From Halovulum sp039180525 (GTDB taxonomy: Bacteria > Pseudomonadota > Alphaproteobacteria > Rhodobacterales > Rhodobacteraceae): 64,000 nt of DNA. The stretch spans positions 62,001 through 126,000 of the forward strand of contig JBCDDF010000001.1 in assembly GCA_039180525.1 (NCBI GenBank), in the 5' to 3' direction. Below the pieces are notes generated by a model. It did not search any database, was not told the origin of the DNA, and was given only the letters and a program-made list of their open reading frames with translations. The position numbers were made by a program, and so were the translations under genes. Positions 61,206 through 64,000 of the stretch are shown piece after piece (position 1 is the stretch's first letter; every line of letters starts with the position of its first letter).

Positions 61206-62246
61206 TCAGCCGCCCTTGTAGACGCGTTCGTAACGGGGGCCAAGGGCGGTCAGGATCTCGTAGGGGATCGTGCCGGCGGTGGCGGCCAGATCGGCGAGCG
61301 TCTGGCCCGCGCCGAACAGGCCGAGCGTGTCGGGCGGGTCGGGCAGCCCGGTGACGTCGACGGTGATCAGATCCATCGACACCCGGCCGATGGCGGGGCA
61401 GGGCGTGGTGCCGGCGAACAGCGAAAAGTTCGACCCGAGATTGCGGAAGATGCCATCGGCATAGCCGGCGGAGATCGTGGCGACGCGGGTCGCGCGGGTG
61501 GCGGTCCAGGCGGCGCCGTAGCCCACGCTTTCGGCCGGGGCGACGCTGCGGATCTGGATGACCGGAATGTCCAACGCGACCGCCGGCCGGGCGCCGGCGA
61601 ACGCGCTGCCGCCGTAAAGCCCGATCCCGGGGCGGGTGTGGGCGAAATGCGCCGCCGGCCCCAGCAGGATACCGGCGGTGGCGGCAAGCGACAGCAGATC
61701 GGGCGCGAAACCGGCGGTCATCCGGGCGAAAGCGGCGATTTGCGCGGCGTTTTGCGGATGCGCGCTGTCATCGGCGCTGGCCAGGTGGCTGACGACCCGA
61801 GTCAGGTGCAGCGCGGAGAGATCGGCGGCGGCCAGGTCCTCTGCTTCCAACCCCAGACGGTTCATGCCGCTGTCAAGCTGCAGTCCGCACGGGGCGCCGG
61901 GGAAATCGGCGGCGAAGGCCGCGATCTGTTCGGGCGTGTTCAGCAGCGGGCGGAAGCCGGTCTCTGCGCAGACTGCGCGATCGGCCCCGGTGTAGCCGGC
62001 GAAGACATAGATCGCCGGGCCGGGGCCGATGGCGGCGCGCAGGGTGCGCGCCTCCTCGGCGATGGCCACGTAGAAGTCCGCAGCCCCGGCAGTCGCCAGC
62101 GCGGCCGCCACGCGTGCCGCGCCCAAGCCATAGGCATTGGCCTTGACCACCGCGCCGGTGCGCGTGGCGGGGCCGGTCAACGCATTGAGCGCGCGCCAGT
62201 TGGCGACGATGGCGTCGAGGTCGATGGTCAGGCGCGCACGGGTCAT
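61206..62246 (-). CDS. alr: Alanine racemase
   Basis: A 346-residue PLP enzyme converting L- to D-alanine for peptidoglycan. The catalytic Lys is in VVKANAYGLG and the catalytic Tyr region is VGYGAAW; RPGIGLYGG is the PLP-phosphate region. The ATG at 62246 is chosen because upstream frame is repeat-derived (GFHPIP-type sequence from palindrome copies). Confidence 0.95.
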   Translation of the reverse strand: MTRARLTIDLDAIVANWRALNALTGPATRTGAVVKANAYGLGAARVAAALATAGAADFYVAIAEEARTLRAAIGPGPAIYVFAGYTGADRAVCAETGFRPLLNTPEQIAAFAADFPGAPCGLQLDSGMNRLGLEAEDLAAADLSALHLTRVVSHLASADDSAHPQNAAQIAAFARMTAGFAPDLLSLAATAGILLGPAAHFAHTRPGIGLYGGSAFAGARPAVALDIPVIQIRSVAPAESVGYGAAWTATRATRVATISAGYADGIFRNLGSNFSLFAGTTPCPAIGRVSMDLITVDVTGLPDPPDTLGLFGAGQTLADLAATAGTIPYEILTALGPRYERVYKGG

Positions 62247-62286
62247 TGCTTGGGGCGGGTTCGGGGACAAAGGATGAAGCGGGGGC

Positions 62287-62405
62287 GGGATGGGGTGGAA
62301 CCCCATCCTACGGGGCGGGGGCGGGATGGGGTGCAACCCCATCCTACGGGAGGGAGCGCGACGGATGGGGTGGAGGCCCCGTAGGATGGGTTTTCAACCC
62401 ATCCG
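62287..62405. repeat. Cluster of GGATGGGG/CCCCATCC palindromes between dnaB and alr
   Basis: Two complete units (62287-62313 and 62323-62348), a half-degenerate one (62363-62380) and a variant with GTAGGATGGGT...ACCCATCCG arms (62381-62405) lie in the 188-base gap. It separates dnaB (ending 62435) from alr. Confidence 0.85.
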
Positions 62406-62434
62406 GTCGCCCCGCCTGCCGACGCTTTGCGCAC

Positions 62435-63922
62435 TCAGCGGAAATCGGCGCCATCGCCCTGATAGCCGCGGGCGAGATTGGAGAAACGGGTGTATTTGCC
62501 CTCGAAATGCAGCACCACCGTGCCGATCGGCCCGTGGCGCTGCTTGCCGATGATCACCTCGGCCTTGCCGTGCAGTTCCGCCATTTCCCCCTGCCACTTC
62601 ATCATCGCCTCGATGTCGTGTTCGCCGGGCTTCTCGCGTTCCTTGTAGTATTCCTCCCGGAAGATGAACATCACACAGTCGGCATCCTGCTCGATGGAGC
62701 CGGATTCGCGCAGATCCGACAATTGCGGCCGCTTGTCTTCGCGTGATTCGACCTGCCGCGACAGCTGCGACAGCGCGAGGACGGGGATGTTGAGTTCCTT
62801 GGCGATGGCCTTGAGCCCCTGCGTGATCTCCGACACCTCGCCCACTCGGTTGTCGTTGCGGCCGCTGGCGGGGCGCAGCAGCTGCAGATAGTCCACCACC
62901 AGAACGTCGAGCCCCGACTGCCGTTTCAGCCGCCGCGCCCGCGCCGCGACCTGCGCGATGGACAGCGCCGGTGTGTCGTCGATGTAAAGCGGGCACTGAT
63001 CCAGCGCCTTTGCGGCCTCGATGAAACGGCGGAACTCGGCCTCGCCCAACTGGCCCTTGCGGATAATGTCGGATTCGACCTCCGCCGCCTCCGACAGCAC
63101 GCGCGAGGCCAACTGCTCGGCCGACATCTCCAGCGAAAAGAACCCGACCACGCCACCATCCGTCGGCGCGTCGCCGTCCTCGGCCGGCGGGCGGTAGGAC
63201 TTTGCGATGTGAAAGGCGATGTTGGTGGCCAGCGAGGTTTTGCCCATGGCCGGGCGTGCGGCCAGGATCAACAGATCCGACGGATGCAGGCCACCCAGTT
63301 TCTTGTCCAGATCGGTCAGCCCGGTGGAGATGCCGACCAACTGCCCCTCGCGGGCGTAAGCCGCGTTGGCTTGTTTCACCGCCTCGGTCGCGGCCGATAC
63401 GAATGCCTGGAAGCCACGATTGACCGCGCCCTGTTCGCCCAGCTTGAACAGCTCTTGCTCGGCCTCCACGATCTGATCCTTGGGCTCGCTGTCGGGGCTG
63501 ACGGCGGCGGCCTTGTGGGTGATTCGGTCGCCGATCTGCATCAGGCTGCGGCGGATCGCCAGATCATAGACGACCTGGGCGTAATCGGGCGCCGCGAAGA
63601 CGGATATCGCCGCGCCCGCCAGCCGCACCAGATAGGCCGGGCCGCCCAGCTGTTGCAGACCCGGGTCATCCTCAAGGAACGGCTTTAGCGTGACCGGCGA
63701 CACCAGCGTGTTCTTTTCGATCCGGCCCTTGGCGATGTCATAGATTCGCGCATGCACAGGATCGTAGAAATGGTCGGCGTCGACGATCGAACTGACCCGG
63801 TAATAGACGTCGTTATTGACCAAAAGCGCGCCCAGAAGCGCCTGTTCCGCCTCGATATTGTGCGGGGCCTGGGTCGGTGCGCCCGGGGCTGCCTCAGGCT
63901 CTGTCGCGGGGCCGTCTGCCAT
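62435..63922 (-). CDS. dnaB: Replicative DNA helicase DnaB
   Basis: A 495-residue hexameric helicase of the replication fork. The N-terminal DnaG-binding domain starts APHNIEAEQALLGALLVNND. The RecA-like motor has Walker A AARPAMGKTS, Walker B LDVLVVDYLQLL and the arginine-finger segment REDKRPQLSDLRESGSIEQDAD. The frame is complete with ATG at 63922. The last 78 bases of the window hold only its upstream region. Confidence 0.97.
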   Translation of the reverse strand: MADGPATEPEAAPGAPTQAPHNIEAEQALLGALLVNNDVYYRVSSIVDADHFYDPVHARIYDIAKGRIEKNTLVSPVTLKPFLEDDPGLQQLGGPAYLVRLAGAAISVFAAPDYAQVVYDLAIRRSLMQIGDRITHKAAAVSPDSEPKDQIVEAEQELFKLGEQGAVNRGFQAFVSAATEAVKQANAAYAREGQLVGISTGLTDLDKKLGGLHPSDLLILAARPAMGKTSLATNIAFHIAKSYRPPAEDGDAPTDGGVVGFFSLEMSAEQLASRVLSEAAEVESDIIRKGQLGEAEFRRFIEAAKALDQCPLYIDDTPALSIAQVAARARRLKRQSGLDVLVVDYLQLLRPASGRNDNRVGEVSEITQGLKAIAKELNIPVLALSQLSRQVESREDKRPQLSDLRESGSIEQDADCVMFIFREEYYKEREKPGEHDIEAMMKWQGEMAELHGKAEVIIGKQRHGPIGTVVLHFEGKYTRFSNLARGYQGDGADFR

Positions 63923-64000
63923 GTCTGCTCTCTGTTTCGGGTTCTTGATGTTGGGGAGCGTTTAGCACGGAATTGGGTTATCCCCGGCCTGTGAAGATCG

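Overview
The window is GC-rich DNA from an alphaproteobacterium, most likely a Rhodobacteraceae (Roseobacter-type) member. The evidence is a circularly permuted two-piece tmRNA gene encoding the tag ANDNRAPVALAA, an alpha-type SspB, a DUF4169 protein coupled to fumC, a CarD/CdnL regulator, a cobaltochelatase CobT and a mitochondrial-Suv3-like helicase. No tRNA or rRNA gene, integrase, transposase or CRISPR array was seen. The sequence alone does not fix the genus.

Bases 1-28,850 are a carbohydrate uptake and catabolism region. It holds four ABC import systems and four LacI-family repressors. (a) A minus-strand operon (lacI, solute-binding protein, two permeases, a beta-propeller glycosidase, a MalK-type ATPase cut by the left edge) diverges from a 2-hydroxyacid dehydrogenase gene. 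(b) An L-idonate/gluconate module (idnD diverging from idnO-idnK-dehydrogenase-small protein-GntR-like regulator) follows. (c) Next are two ribose-type (RbsABC) transporters in tandem, diverging from a LacI gene. (d) Last is a LacI gene followed by a MalK/solute-binding/MalF/MalG operon that continues into a cytochrome b561 protein, an SMP-30 lactonase, a GlcG/HbpS-like protein and an aldo/keto reductase. Operator palindromes can be read directly: three ATGACACCG-type sites for the first regulator and six GTTACCGGTAAC-type sites for the other three, whose recognition helices resemble that of E. coli GntR.

Bases 29,000-50,150 carry mixed chromosomal genes: a GNAT acetyltransferase, a form II CoxL-like molybdenum hydroxylase large subunit without partner subunits, fumC with a 57-residue DUF4169 gene, sspB beside ssrA, an Mpo1-like protein, a decayed lhr helicase pseudogene, a flavoprotein reductase, a lipoprotein, a LysE exporter, cobT, a quinone oxidoreductase, typA, an XRE regulator, a hisN-like phosphatase, an alpha/beta hydrolase with an apparent CTG start, an SCP2 protein, a TPR protein and a tautomerase.

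Bases 50,150-64,000 are housekeeping: a Suv3-like helicase, an S4 RNA-binding protein, fdxA and carD on the plus strand, then a long colinear minus-strand block (dnaB, alr, mlaE, mlaF, pqiA-like, membrane protein, radA, cvpA, purF).

The non-coding part is rich in structure. A cloverleaf repeat (closing stem plus three tetraloop hairpins, no unpaired junction base) occurs twice, each time in a convergent gap. A GGATGGGG/CCCCATCC palindrome family has a four-unit tandem array between a solute-binding gene and its permeases. A 104-bp repeat occurs twice, once inside the lhr pseudogene. A 14-bp hairpin engulfs the start site of the pqiA-like gene.
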